From Candidatus Rifleibacteriota bacterium (GTDB taxonomy: Bacteria; Muiribacteriota; Ozemobacteria; Ozemobacterales; Ozemobacteraceae), in NCBI GenBank assembly GCA_017417215.1, contig JAFPZP010000066.1, positions 18,814 to 82,813 on the forward strand: a stretch of DNA of 64,000 nt, given 5' to 3'. Shown here piece by piece: positions 1 to 7,668 of this stretch (the first letter of the stretch is position 1; each line of letters opens with the position of its first letter). The position numbers and the translations under genes are program-made. Below the pieces are notes generated by a model, which was not told the DNA's origin, made no database searches, and was given only the letters and a program-made list of their open reading frames with translations.

Positions 1-814
1 TGATTTAGCAAGAAAAATGGGCGCCAACCCAATTATATTTATTGGTTTTGACCTTTCTTTCTGCGATGGAAGGCTTCATACAAGGGGTTCCTATTCAGAA
101 GACATTCTTTATGAAAACCTACACCCCTTTACTTCCATGGAAAATGAAACATCTGAATATATCTGTGAAAGAGGCAAATTCCAGTTTATGGGTGATGATG
201 GAAAGCTTATTTATACCGATACCAACATGAAAGCCTACAAAGATTGGTTTGAAGATCAGTTCCAGCATACAGAAGCAAAAATTATCAATGCCACTCAAGG
301 TGGAATTGTAAATAACTTTGTCGATAAAATGACATTAAACGAAGTTATTGATAAATACTTCGATAAAGGCATAGATGTAAAAGGCAGAATTGAAGATTGT
401 CTGAAAGCTCCTGTAAAAGCTGATTATAAGGCTCTTGATGATTTCCTTGTTTCAAGAAAAGAGCTTATAGAAGATTTCAGCAAAAAAATAGAAGTAGTAA
501 AGCCTGTTTTGAAAGAGTTATCTGGTTCTATTTCTGATAAAAACCTTAATGAAGTAAAAGGGAAAGAATCTGAGAAACTTGCGATTGTGATGAATGTACA
601 CGACCAGATTTGTGAAAACGCTGCTATTGTGGAATGGTTTACGGCTTTGCATACTAAATTTGTAACCAAACATACTTCAGAAGTAGTTAAACTAAGGAAT
701 TTAAAAGATGTAAAAGTTGGTCAGTGGCTTCAAATCGTGGATAATCTTTTTACTACCTACGAAGAATTTGCCAGATACCAACTTCCCCTTATCAAACTGA
801 AAACTGAAAACTGA
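1..814 (+). CDS. Maf/DUF115 flagellin-glycosylation protein, C-terminal part
   Basis: The reading frame is open from base 2, so the gene starts before the window; the first in-window ATG at 17 is internal. The visible ~270 residues match the C-terminal half of the complete Maf protein at 18703-20625: the segment MGANPIIFIGFDLSF aligns with GCDPIILVGQDCSF there, and KIINATQGGI aligns with CINATEGGA. Proteins of this MptE-like/DUF115 family (motility accessory factors) transfer pseudaminic or legionaminic acid to flagellin in the cytoplasm. The rest is helical and charged. The assignment rests on paralogy with the 18.7 kb gene, so substrate specificity is inferred. Confidence 0.8.
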   Translation, partial: DLARKMGANPIIFIGFDLSFCDGRLHTRGSYSEDILYENLHPFTSMENETSEYICERGKFQFMGDDGKLIYTDTNMKAYKDWFEDQFQHTEAKIINATQGGIVNNFVDKMTLNEVIDKYFDKGIDVKGRIEDCLKAPVKADYKALDDFLVSRKELIEDFSKKIEVVKPVLKELSGSISDKNLNEVKGKESEKLAIVMNVHDQICENAAIVEWFTALHTKFVTKHTSEVVKLRNLKDVKVGQWLQIVDNLFTTYEEFARYQLPLIKLKTEN

Positions 815-824
815 ATAATTAAAC

Positions 825-945
825 GCGGACAGTTTTCTTGTTCGACCCAATTCTCCTCCGCGGTCTCTGAAGATTTCTACCTTCGAATAAGCTCGGAGAG
901 AACGAGCCTTGTGCGGAGAATAGAGGTCTCACGTTTACTGTCCGC
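825..945. repeat. R1 palindromic intergenic repeat, full copy (121 bp)
   Basis: The element is bounded by the 9-bp inverted repeat gcggacagt (825-833) and actgtccgc (937-945) and is a long imperfect palindrome inside (ttctcctccgcgg pairs loosely with tgcggagaat). The same 121-bp element lies in the opposite orientation at 61143-61263, and end fragments lie at 11479-11502, 17364-17395 and 23726-23755. No coding capacity is seen. It looks like a MITE or REP-type non-autonomous element. Confidence 0.85.
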
Positions 946-1735
946 TATAGTATTTATTGTAGTGGCTGATTCTTGCTTCATTCTTTATTTCTGATAAATA
1001 ACTAATTGATTTTGTTCTTGATTCGCTATAAAGCTCATCGTTTGTTTCGTTTTTCATTTTCGTAGAATTAAATATTAATATATCAGAATACAATATCACG
1101 CCATTTTTATAATCAAAGTAAATTTTCCCCATTGCTTCTATGTGGTAAGTAAAGGTTTTGTTATTATTAAAACTATTGTCAGAATAACTATCAAATAATA
1201 TTTTTACACATTGTTTATCTTGATATTTTACAAAGCCAGCGAATATATAAGAATTTTTAATTTTAATTTCAGAATTAAAAGGATTGGTATATTCTTTACT
1301 CCAGTTATGACCTATACCTATTGGCTTGTCTGGAAATTCTATAAAAAAGTTAATAATACCATAATTGTCATCTTTGCGAACTATTTCTCCAAATTTAGAT
1401 ATCGTCTGATAAATAGTTGCAGGACAACCGTGATATGTATTTCTTCTCCCATTGTTTATAGACTCATCTATTATGTCACTGTATAATAAATTAATGTTTC
1501 CAGATCTGTCTTTATATGAAATTTCTATGTATTTTCTACCTTTTGCGGTCAAGTGAATATGTCTTTTCCCTTCAAGAGTATCAAAGTCAACAAAATTCTC
1601 AGATAAGGTTTTGTAAATAAAAGTTGTATCTGCTTCCATATTATAAAAAAGAAGAACTTTTTCAGGATGATTGGCTCCAAAAAGAGGAGTTATGAAGGAT
1701 AGAAGCAAACTTAATAATATTATTGTTTTATTCAT
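935..1735 (-). CDS. Secreted or periplasmic protein of unknown function
   Basis: The 266-residue product begins with a clear Sec signal peptide (MNKTIILLSLLLSFITPLFGA) and has no membrane segment afterwards. The body is rich in Tyr, Asn and Asp with alternating beta-strand-like stretches, and I recognise no family. The start at 1735 fits the signal peptide; the ribosome site is weak. The last residues (SGQ) and the TAA stop are encoded by the inverted end of repeat R1, so the natural C-terminus has probably been altered by the repeat. It stands alone on this strand. Confidence 0.65.
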   Translation of the reverse strand: MNKTIILLSLLLSFITPLFGANHPEKVLLFYNMEADTTFIYKTLSENFVDFDTLEGKRHIHLTAKGRKYIEISYKDRSGNINLLYSDIIDESINNGRRNTYHGCPATIYQTISKFGEIVRKDDNYGIINFFIEFPDKPIGIGHNWSKEYTNPFNSEIKIKNSYIFAGFVKYQDKQCVKILFDSYSDNSFNNNKTFTYHIEAMGKIYFDYKNGVILYSDILIFNSTKMKNETNDELYSESRTKSISYLSEIKNEARISHYNKYYSGQ

Positions 1736-2174
1736 GTCGTTTTCTTGTTTTTATTGTAGTTATTTCTCTCTCTATTTATAATAATGACAAAATCTTTTTA
1801 CAGCAACCTTGGTCTCTTCTCCCTTCTCCCTAAAAATTTCTTGTGGTTAGGGAAAAATATGATAATATTATATTGAGATTTAAGATATAAGATATAAGAT
1901 AGAAGAATGAAGAGCTAAGCTAAGCAAAGCAAAGCTTAGTGTAGTCATTGTTGTTGGTAGTTGTTGTAGTTATTGTTAAAACGAAGGCTAGTAAGCTAAT
2001 GATTATTTGCAATATTCATTACTTTTCAAACCATCTAAAAACAATAAAAACTACAAAACCTAACTACAACAAAAACGAGACAAAATAATCTGATGGCTTT
2101 AAACAAAAATTGTTATAAAAGCTTGCGATTATTGAGTTTGATGGTAAAATTAATATAGGGATGTAATTTGTACG
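1736..2174. other. Intergenic region upstream of fliS with simple repeats
   Basis: No ORF is supported here. It holds a degenerate agatataagat-type simple repeat (about 1878-1910), an agctaagcaaagc stretch, and G/T-rich (1945-1975) and A/C-rich (2040-2080) low-complexity tracts. A weak promoter-like pair for fliS, TTGCGA (2123-2128) and TAAAAT (2145-2150) with 16-bp spacing, lies near its right end. A bare ATG-TAA sits at 2161-2166. Confidence 0.5.
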
Positions 2175-2618
2175 ATGGGTTATCCTACATATGGTCCGAG
2201 CAGTCAGAATGCTGCTAACTATCAGAAAATAAAGATAGAAACAGCTACTCCTGAAGCATTGATATTGATGCTGTATGATGGAGCCCTTCGTTTTATGGCC
2301 CAGGCAGAAGCTGCCTTTGAAGAAAACAATATCGAAAAGATAAACAATTTTCTTCTTAGGGTTCAGGCAATTTTCACGGAACTGCAGTGTTCGTTAGACC
2401 GTGAAAAGGGCGGTGATATAGCTGCAAATCTTGAACGTTTATATATTTTCTTTAACAATCAATTAGTTGAAGCAAATATGAAAAAAGATGTAAATTATTT
2501 GTTAGCTATTAAACCTATGGTACAAAATCTTCGCGATTCTTGGGAAGTTGCGATGCAGAAGCATCAAACAACCCAGAACGTTGTACCGCCAAGGCCAAGA
2601 TTGAACTTATCTGCTTAA
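2175..2618 (+). CDS. fliS: Flagellar secretion chaperone FliS
   Basis: FliS binds the C-terminal helix of flagellin in the cytoplasm, prevents premature polymerisation and hands it to the export gate. The 147-residue product has the family pattern: an N-terminal Tyr-rich strand (MGYPTYGPSSQNAANYQK), the TATPEALILMLYDGALRFM helix typical of FliS, and a four-helix body. A C-terminal Pro-rich tail (VVPPRPR) is slightly longer than usual. It is followed 19 bp later by a short ORF and then a radical SAM gene, so a small operon is likely. Confidence 0.93.
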   Translation: MGYPTYGPSSQNAANYQKIKIETATPEALILMLYDGALRFMAQAEAAFEENNIEKINNFLLRVQAIFTELQCSLDREKGGDIAANLERLYIFFNNQLVEANMKKDVNYLLAIKPMVQNLRDSWEVAMQKHQTTQNVVPPRPRLNLSA

Positions 2619-2637
2619 ATAACATGGAGGTATATTT

Positions 2638-2814
2638 ATGAGCGGTGTAAGTGGTGTTTCTTCTAGTTCTGCTGCTTCAATGATGCAGGTTCTTAACGAC
2701 AGTATGCAGTCTCAGACTGATATGGCTGAAAAATTCGTTAAAATTGCAGCCGAAGAAAAAGTTCAGGCTCAACAATTATCAATGTTAGGACAAGTTATAG
2801 ATCAATATGTCTGA
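2638..2814 (+). CDS. 58-residue protein of unknown function
   Basis: A strong GGAGG site (2626-2630) precedes the ATG at a good distance. The peptide starts with a Ser/Gly/Val segment (MSGVSGVSSSSAASMMQ) followed by an amphipathic helix and ends QVIDQYV. Its stop overlaps the next gene's start by 8 nt, implying translational coupling to the radical SAM enzyme. It loosely resembles the short YjfB-type putative motility proteins; a peptide substrate for the neighbouring SPASM enzyme is an alternative. It contains no Cys. Function is not established. Confidence 0.75.
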   Translation: MSGVSGVSSSSAASMMQVLNDSMQSQTDMAEKFVKIAAEEKVQAQQLSMLGQVIDQYV

Positions 2815-4459
2815 TGTCGGCGTTATTTATTACGCTGATGCTGTAATAAATCTATACAGAAAGAACGTAGACTTATCCGAACCTTTATGGAATGGGTTAA
2901 ACTCATTTCAGATTTTATATAAAAGATTAAAAAGGCTTAACCTAGCTGGCTCAGTTCTTCTTTTGCCGGAACAGCTTTGTGAGGCTTTTTCTTTTTTAGC
3001 TAAAGAAACAAATACCGAGATAATTTCTTTTGATTGTTCCAAAATACTAGAAAAGCCTTATGGTTTAAATCAACAGCATTGGGGGTTAGAAAACTCCAGT
3101 AATAATGATTCCTGGTATGGTGAAGCTTTTGCCAGGGTTTTTGAGAAATATAACTGGCAGGCGGCTATTTTAGTTCCTTTAACAAATCTTCTTATAGATG
3201 CCAATGAAGTTGCTGATAATTTGAATCTTTATCTGCAAGAAGGTTTCGAGGTTTGTTTGGCTGAAGAAAGAATACCAGGTGCTGAATGGGCGATATTCAA
3301 CCGAGATTTGATTCTTGGGCTTTACAAAAGTCACCCAGAGATAATGACTGCTAGAGGCGCTCTTTATTGGGCTATTAAAAAGCCTTTGTACCCTTTTAGA
3401 GTTGGTTCTTATCATTGTCCAAGAATCAGGCCATCTATTAATGCCAATTTAAGACTTAATTCTTTAAGAGCTTTGAATTGTTATCGTGCTGTTGCGCCGG
3501 CCAATTTTGACTCACCAGATTTTTCTTATGGCGATTTTATTAATAATTCTGGTTGGGAAAAGGCTTATACCGATTATGCCCCTGTTCAAATCAATGTTGA
3601 GCCATCAAGCTTTTGTAATGCAAGCTGTGAGGGCTGTCCTCATTCTGTTTTAAAAAGAAATAAAAGCAATTTGTCAGCAAAACTCTTTGAAAAGGCTATT
3701 TCCGATATTCAAGACAGGGACATGCGAATTCTTTTTTCTGGAATTGGTGAACCTTTGCTGAACAATGAATTAGAAGAAATGGTAAAACAGACTTCTGGCT
3801 ATTGCTCAACTTTACAGACTTCTTTGCAGGTATTGCCCGATGACGATTTCCCATATGAAGCTGTTGACCACATAAGAATAAGCATAGACGCAGATGTGAA
3901 AAGCGGTTTTGAAAGATTGAGAAAAGGCTGTTCATGGCAGAATATAGAAGACTTTATTGAGAAAGTATCTAGTTTAAAAGCTACTTACGACAGCAAGTTC
4001 CCAGAAATAGGGCTTGATTATTTAAGAAGAGGCATTTCAGAAGCAGATATTATACCTTTTTTGAAAAAATGGAAAAAAGTTTGCAGACCTGTTTTTAAAA
4101 GTGATTTCTTTACTTGGCCTTACGATACAAAACCAGAGAAGATAAGCTGGTATCAGATTAGTGGGCAGTCAGAATATTGCGGAGCTTCAAAAAATACGTC
4201 AACAGTAAGTTTTGAACCTTTTAAACGAAGACCTTGTAAAAATGCTTTTTCTCTAACAATTCTCAGTGATGGAAGAGTTACTGGTTGTCCATTTGATGCA
4301 GAGGGTGATAAATTCTGTCTAGGTGATATAAAAGAGAATACCTTGATGGAGATTTGGAATAGTTCGCCTGCTAGAGAGTGGAGAGATAGGCATTTATTAT
4401 TAAAACTTAATAAAGATTGCTATTGTAAAAGTTGCCATGATTGGTATAAAATGACGTAG
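2807..4459 (+). CDS. Radical SAM/SPASM domain protein (spiro-SPASM-like)
   Basis: The 550-residue protein has an N-terminal ~240-residue domain reminiscent of a degenerate nucleotidyltransferase/GT-A fold. The radical SAM cluster motif C270-x3-C274-x2-C277 follows (SSFCNASCEGCPH). A C-terminal Cys-rich SPASM region (CGASK, RRPCKNAF, GRVTGCPFDAEGDKFCLGDI, CYCKSCHDW) would hold auxiliary Fe-S clusters. Proteins with this architecture occur in spirochaetes as the spiro-SPASM family, of unknown reaction. The start overlaps the preceding 58-residue ORF by 8 nt. The neighbours (fliS, short peptide, secreted Cys-repeat protein) hint at peptide or flagellar modification, but the substrate is unknown. 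Confidence 0.85.
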   Translation: MSDVGVIYYADAVINLYRKNVDLSEPLWNGLNSFQILYKRLKRLNLAGSVLLLPEQLCEAFSFLAKETNTEIISFDCSKILEKPYGLNQQHWGLENSSNNDSWYGEAFARVFEKYNWQAAILVPLTNLLIDANEVADNLNLYLQEGFEVCLAEERIPGAEWAIFNRDLILGLYKSHPEIMTARGALYWAIKKPLYPFRVGSYHCPRIRPSINANLRLNSLRALNCYRAVAPANFDSPDFSYGDFINNSGWEKAYTDYAPVQINVEPSSFCNASCEGCPHSVLKRNKSNLSAKLFEKAISDIQDRDMRILFSGIGEPLLNNELEEMVKQTSGYCSTLQTSLQVLPDDDFPYEAVDHIRISIDADVKSGFERLRKGCSWQNIEDFIEKVSSLKATYDSKFPEIGLDYLRRGISEADIIPFLKKWKKVCRPVFKSDFFTWPYDTKPEKISWYQISGQSEYCGASKNTSTVSFEPFKRRPCKNAFSLTILSDGRVTGCPFDAEGDKFCLGDIKENTLMEIWNSSPAREWRDRHLLLKLNKDCYCKSCHDWYKMT

Positions 4460-4484
4460 ATAAAATTTTTGGAGGAAGTAATAA

Positions 4485-5279
4485 ATGAAGAAATTATTAG
4501 GCGTTCTTCTTGGTTTATGTTTAGTTATTCCGGCAGTTATGGCTGCAGATGTTGCAGATATCAATAAGCAGGCTTGGTTAAGCCATATTAAAGAAATGAA
4601 TGTTATGCGCAGACAGATTATTGAAGCTTCTAAGAAAGCTAATAATTCTGCTGAAGATATGGCTGCTTACAATGAATTGATGACTAGATTTGAAACTAAG
4701 CAGGTTGAATGGGATGAATATATTACTGCTGTTGCAAATGATGATGAAGAAGGCAGAGCAAAAGTAGAAAACAGATTCCAGGGCGAAAGACCTCATCACG
4801 GTCATCGTCCACATCATCCAAGATTCCATAAGCATCATCACCATGCATTCTGTGAATGCTGCAAATGCACTAAATGTGAATGCGAAGACTGCAGATGCTG
4901 CACTTGTGAAAAATGTGAATGCCGCAAGATTGCTCCAAAGCACGAACACAAATGCCATAAAGCAGAAAAATGCTGCGGTGAATGCCCAAAAGCTCAGAAA
5001 TGCGAAAAGAAGTGCATGAAGGCTGAAAAATGCGGTAAGTGCCCAAAGCACGAACACAAATGCCATAAAGCAGAAAAATGTGGCGAATGCCCAAAAGCTC
5101 AGAAATGCGAAAAGAAATGCATGAAAGCTGAAAAGTGTGGTAAGTGCCCAAAGCACGAACACAAGTGCCATAAAGCAGAAAAATGTGGCGAATGCCCAAA
5201 AGCTCAGAAATGCGAAAAGAAATGCATGAAAGCTGAAAAGTGTGGTGAATGCCCAAAAGCAAAAGAATGCCACAAATAA
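4485..5279 (+). CDS. Secreted His/Cys-rich repeat protein, probable metal binder
   Basis: The 264-residue protein has a signal peptide (MKKLLGVLLGLCLVIPAVMA) and a helical segment of about 75 residues. A His-rich stretch follows (RPHHGHRPHHPRFHKHHHH, near 102-120), then a Cys-dense segment (122-147). Three tandem repeats of 35-36 residues (from P151) are built of CPKHEHKCHKAEKC and CPKAQKCEKKCMKAEKC. Such composition suggests binding of zinc, copper or nickel, or metal buffering, outside the cytoplasm. A GGAGG site precedes the ATG, and the 25-bp gap to the radical SAM gene suggests cotranscription. No named family is recognised. Confidence 0.85.
   Translation: MKKLLGVLLGLCLVIPAVMAADVADINKQAWLSHIKEMNVMRRQIIEASKKANNSAEDMAAYNELMTRFETKQVEWDEYITAVANDDEEGRAKVENRFQGERPHHGHRPHHPRFHKHHHHAFCECCKCTKCECEDCRCCTCEKCECRKIAPKHEHKCHKAEKCCGECPKAQKCEKKCMKAEKCGKCPKHEHKCHKAEKCGECPKAQKCEKKCMKAEKCGKCPKHEHKCHKAEKCGECPKAQKCEKKCMKAEKCGECPKAKECHK
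4935..5252 (+). repeat. Three in-frame tandem repeats inside the Cys-rich gene
   Basis: Copies begin at 4935, 5043 and 5148, giving unit lengths of 108 and 105 bp (36 and 35 codons); the first has one extra Cys codon. Copies 2 and 3 are nearly identical at the DNA level, which points to recent expansion or gene conversion. Long antisense ORFs over this stretch are a by-product of the repeat. Confidence 0.9.
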
Positions 5280-5292
5280 TATAAATTGTGAT

Positions 5293-5330
5293 AAAAAAAA
5301 CGCTTCTCATATAAGAGAAGCGTTTTTTTT
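5293..5330. terminator. Intrinsic terminator, likely bidirectional
   Basis: An A-run is followed by stem cgcttctc (5301-5308), a 6-nt loop, gagaagcg (5315-5322) and eight T. It closes the fliS/radical SAM/Cys-rich transcript and can also serve the convergent operon ending at 5423. Confidence 0.9.
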
Positions 5331-5422
5331 GCTGAAGAAGCGAAGTAAAGATTAAGAAGTATTATTAACTAAATATTGTTCTAAATCATTGAATAAAACA
5401 ATAAACAAAATTTATCACTTGT

Positions 5423-6211
5423 TCAATCTGGGAAGCTAGTTATACGAAGCTGACCATCGGTAATCTTGATTTGTTCAAGATTAACATCAAAAGAGAATTT
5501 TTTGAAATTCATAAGAGGATTAATCTTTTTTATAATTTGTCCTATAAAGCTTCTAGGCATTGAAATGCGGTTGACTTTCATTTTGCTGGCGTGAAACCAG
5601 ATTTCTTTATCATCTTTTATGGAGAAATTACCTTTGGCCCAGAACTCAACCTTAACAAAACCATATTTGGTTGAGCCAGAAAGTTCCATAATGTTATTCA
5701 TCATTTTAACTTTAGGATGGTCAACTTTGATTTTTTTTGCTTTAAACTTGAGAAAATCATTTAAATCGGTTTCTTTTACTATTACATCCAGGTTTATGGT
5801 ACATTTGTTGACCGGTCTTATTTTTTCATTCTCAAGCAATTTTTTTGTGTTGAGCTGTACATCAAGAAATTCTATTTTTGCACTTTCAACAATAACATGT
5901 TCAACTGTGCTTCTATAGGCATATACATAGATTTTTTTGAATTTACCTAAGGCTGTATCTTCTGGGGAAATATGAGTTATTTCTATAGTAATAGAAGCTG
6001 GATTTTCAACTTCTTTGAGCATTGCCGCTTTCAGTTTGTCATCTATTATTTGAGGATTAGATGCTATCTTTGCTGTAATAGCTGGGTCTGGAGTATAGTT
6101 TTCTTCTATTTCTACACCCTTTGCCCAGGAGCAAGAAGATGAAATTAGGGTTAATACTGCAACAATAAAAAACAATACCTTGATTCTTTTCATAGCTGTC
6201 TTCCTAATCAT
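5423..6211 (-). CDS. LmeA-like (DUF2993) exported lipid-binding-type protein
   Basis: The 262-residue product has an N-terminal signal sequence (MKRIKVLFFIVAVLTLISSS, possibly followed by a weak lipobox SSSC). A long beta-rich body with EIEFLDVQL-like and LDVIVKETDLNDFL segments resembles the DUF2993/LmeA family of phospholipid-binding envelope proteins. Its ATG overlaps the stop of the 5'-nucleotidase-like gene (ATGA, 6208-6211). A second Met at residue 7 gives an equally good signal peptide. Position behind an LPS-export permease supports an envelope role; the family call is by pattern only. Confidence 0.65.
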   Translation of the reverse strand: MIRKTAMKRIKVLFFIVAVLTLISSSCSWAKGVEIEENYTPDPAITAKIASNPQIIDDKLKAAMLKEVENPASITIEITHISPEDTALGKFKKIYVYAYRSTVEHVIVESAKIEFLDVQLNTKKLLENEKIRPVNKCTINLDVIVKETDLNDFLKFKAKKIKVDHPKVKMMNNIMELSGSTKYGFVKVEFWAKGNFSIKDDKEIWFHASKMKVNRISMPRSFIGQIIKKINPLMNFKKFSFDVNLEQIKITDGQLRITSFPD

Positions 6212-7668
6212 TCAAATAGTTTTTCTTCATCAGCAGGAAAGCTTTGAAGGTTATTTTTCCAAACTGTCCAAATAGTTAATCCATCGTATTTTTCTATTAT
6301 ACACGATTTTAAAAGTTTTTGAACAGCAAATTCCTTGGCGGTTGATTCCGTGGTGCTAATAGTATAAAGTCTGTTTTTGTCGATAGAGTTTCTGTTGATA
6401 GAAAACTCCCAGAAATGGTTTCCTAAAGCCAAAAACTGGCAGCCGGCAAAGCCGATTTCTTTTATACTGCTGTCTTCAATTAATGAAATAAACATGTTTT
6501 TAATCTGGGTTTCTGTGGCTCTGAATCTAACTATTCTTTCATTCGGGAATCTTGTAATAACGTCGCCAACGGTTATAACGCTTTCTCTGAAGCTTATCTG
6601 ATCTGGCATCTTAATAAAGGCAATTTCTGTGTTGGTTGCATACTTCAACATTTCTGCATGAGCTTGCAGGCTAATTCTATTTGCAGAAGTAGAAGGTCTG
6701 TTAGTTATTGGAATAACTTTAAGCGGTTTGTGAAATTCTTGTCTAACTTGATTCCAAATTTCCTTAAAATCATTCTTAATTGCTTTTTCTGAGTATTTGT
6801 TAAATGGAATCATTCTTAGTGTTGTTCTTGGATAACCATAATTTTTGGGAATAATATTCAATATTGGCAAAACTTTATAGCCTGGTTCTACAGAAAATCT
6901 GAAAACGTTTCTATTTCCATCTTCTAAGTGAGTTGTAGAAAAAAGAGGCTCTTCGTTATTGATTGGAACGTTCACAATAAAGTGGATTCCATTCAGTCTT
7001 TTGAATTCTTCCGTTAATTCGTTTACTGTTTTTAAGTCGCCGTAAACAACAGAAAGAGTAAAATCTTTCGGTGTTAAAATGGGATTAATCTTTCTTAAAG
7101 ATCTCGCGGGGTCGTCAACTCTTATCTGTGACCATCGTTCAAGAGCGAGTTTAGAACAATACTCCGAAGATATAAAATTAAAGAAATAAATATTCTGATT
7201 ATTTAAGTTTGTTAAATAAAAACGATTGAATATTTCGTTATTGTCTGGAGCTTCAACATTAGTAAAAACACGGTTTTTTATTTCGTAATCCAGGTAAGTG
7301 TCGTTATAAACTTCTAAATCATCAGGACTTAGTGCCCCTGCTAAGGGGTGGCATTTTCTGATTAACTCTCTTTCGGCTTTTCCCTGGTTTAAATAACTGA
7401 AAGATTTAAAGATTGATGAATCGTTACCAATACCGAATATCAGAGAATCTTTATCTTTTTGCTTTAAAAAAGCATTAACAACATATGGAAGTTTGAAGGC
7501 TTCTGTGTATTCTGCCTTTTGATCTTCTGTAAAAGTTATGAGGTTTCCTCTGATGTTTCCAGGAAGCAAAATCTGGAATGAGCGTAAAACTTCCGCAAAA
7601 GATACATTAGATGACAGAACTAGAAGTATTGCTGCTATATATAATGATATGCCGCTCTTGGTCTTCAT
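6208..7668 (-). CDS. Exported 5'-nucleotidase-like protein with degenerate motifs
   Basis: The frame is open to 7728, but the ATG at 7668 is preferred. It overlaps the upstream stop as ATGA, has an AGAAGG site in front, and begins directly with a signal peptide (MKTKSGISLYIAAILLVLSS). The 486-residue protein follows UshA/5'-nucleotidase order: an N-terminal metallophosphatase-like region and a C-terminal region with SVITVGDVITRFPNERIVRF, which matches the family's ITxGDV..xPF segment. The usual D-x-H-G metal motif reads GNIRGN and the NNGGIR substrate loop is not recognisable, so hydrolase activity is doubtful. Confidence 0.6.
   Translation of the reverse strand: MKTKSGISLYIAAILLVLSSNVSFAEVLRSFQILLPGNIRGNLITFTEDQKAEYTEAFKLPYVVNAFLKQKDKDSLIFGIGNDSSIFKSFSYLNQGKAERELIRKCHPLAGALSPDDLEVYNDTYLDYEIKNRVFTNVEAPDNNEIFNRFYLTNLNNQNIYFFNFISSEYCSKLALERWSQIRVDDPARSLRKINPILTPKDFTLSVVYGDLKTVNELTEEFKRLNGIHFIVNVPINNEEPLFSTTHLEDGNRNVFRFSVEPGYKVLPILNIIPKNYGYPRTTLRMIPFNKYSEKAIKNDFKEIWNQVRQEFHKPLKVIPITNRPSTSANRISLQAHAEMLKYATNTEIAFIKMPDQISFRESVITVGDVITRFPNERIVRFRATETQIKNMFISLIEDSSIKEIGFAGCQFLALGNHFWEFSINRNSIDKNRLYTISTTESTAKEFAVQKLLKSCIIEKYDGLTIWTVWKNNLQSFPADEEKLFE

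Noticed and set aside
2161..2166. ATG-TAA minimal ORF just before fliS
   Set aside because: A start followed directly by a stop with AGGG adjacent is too short to distinguish from chance.
4578..5310. Two long minus-strand ORFs (231 and 146 codons) over the Cys-rich gene
   Set aside because: They mirror the tandem repeat of the plus-strand gene, are made of biased Phe/Ala or Ile/Arg repeats, and lack ribosome sites.
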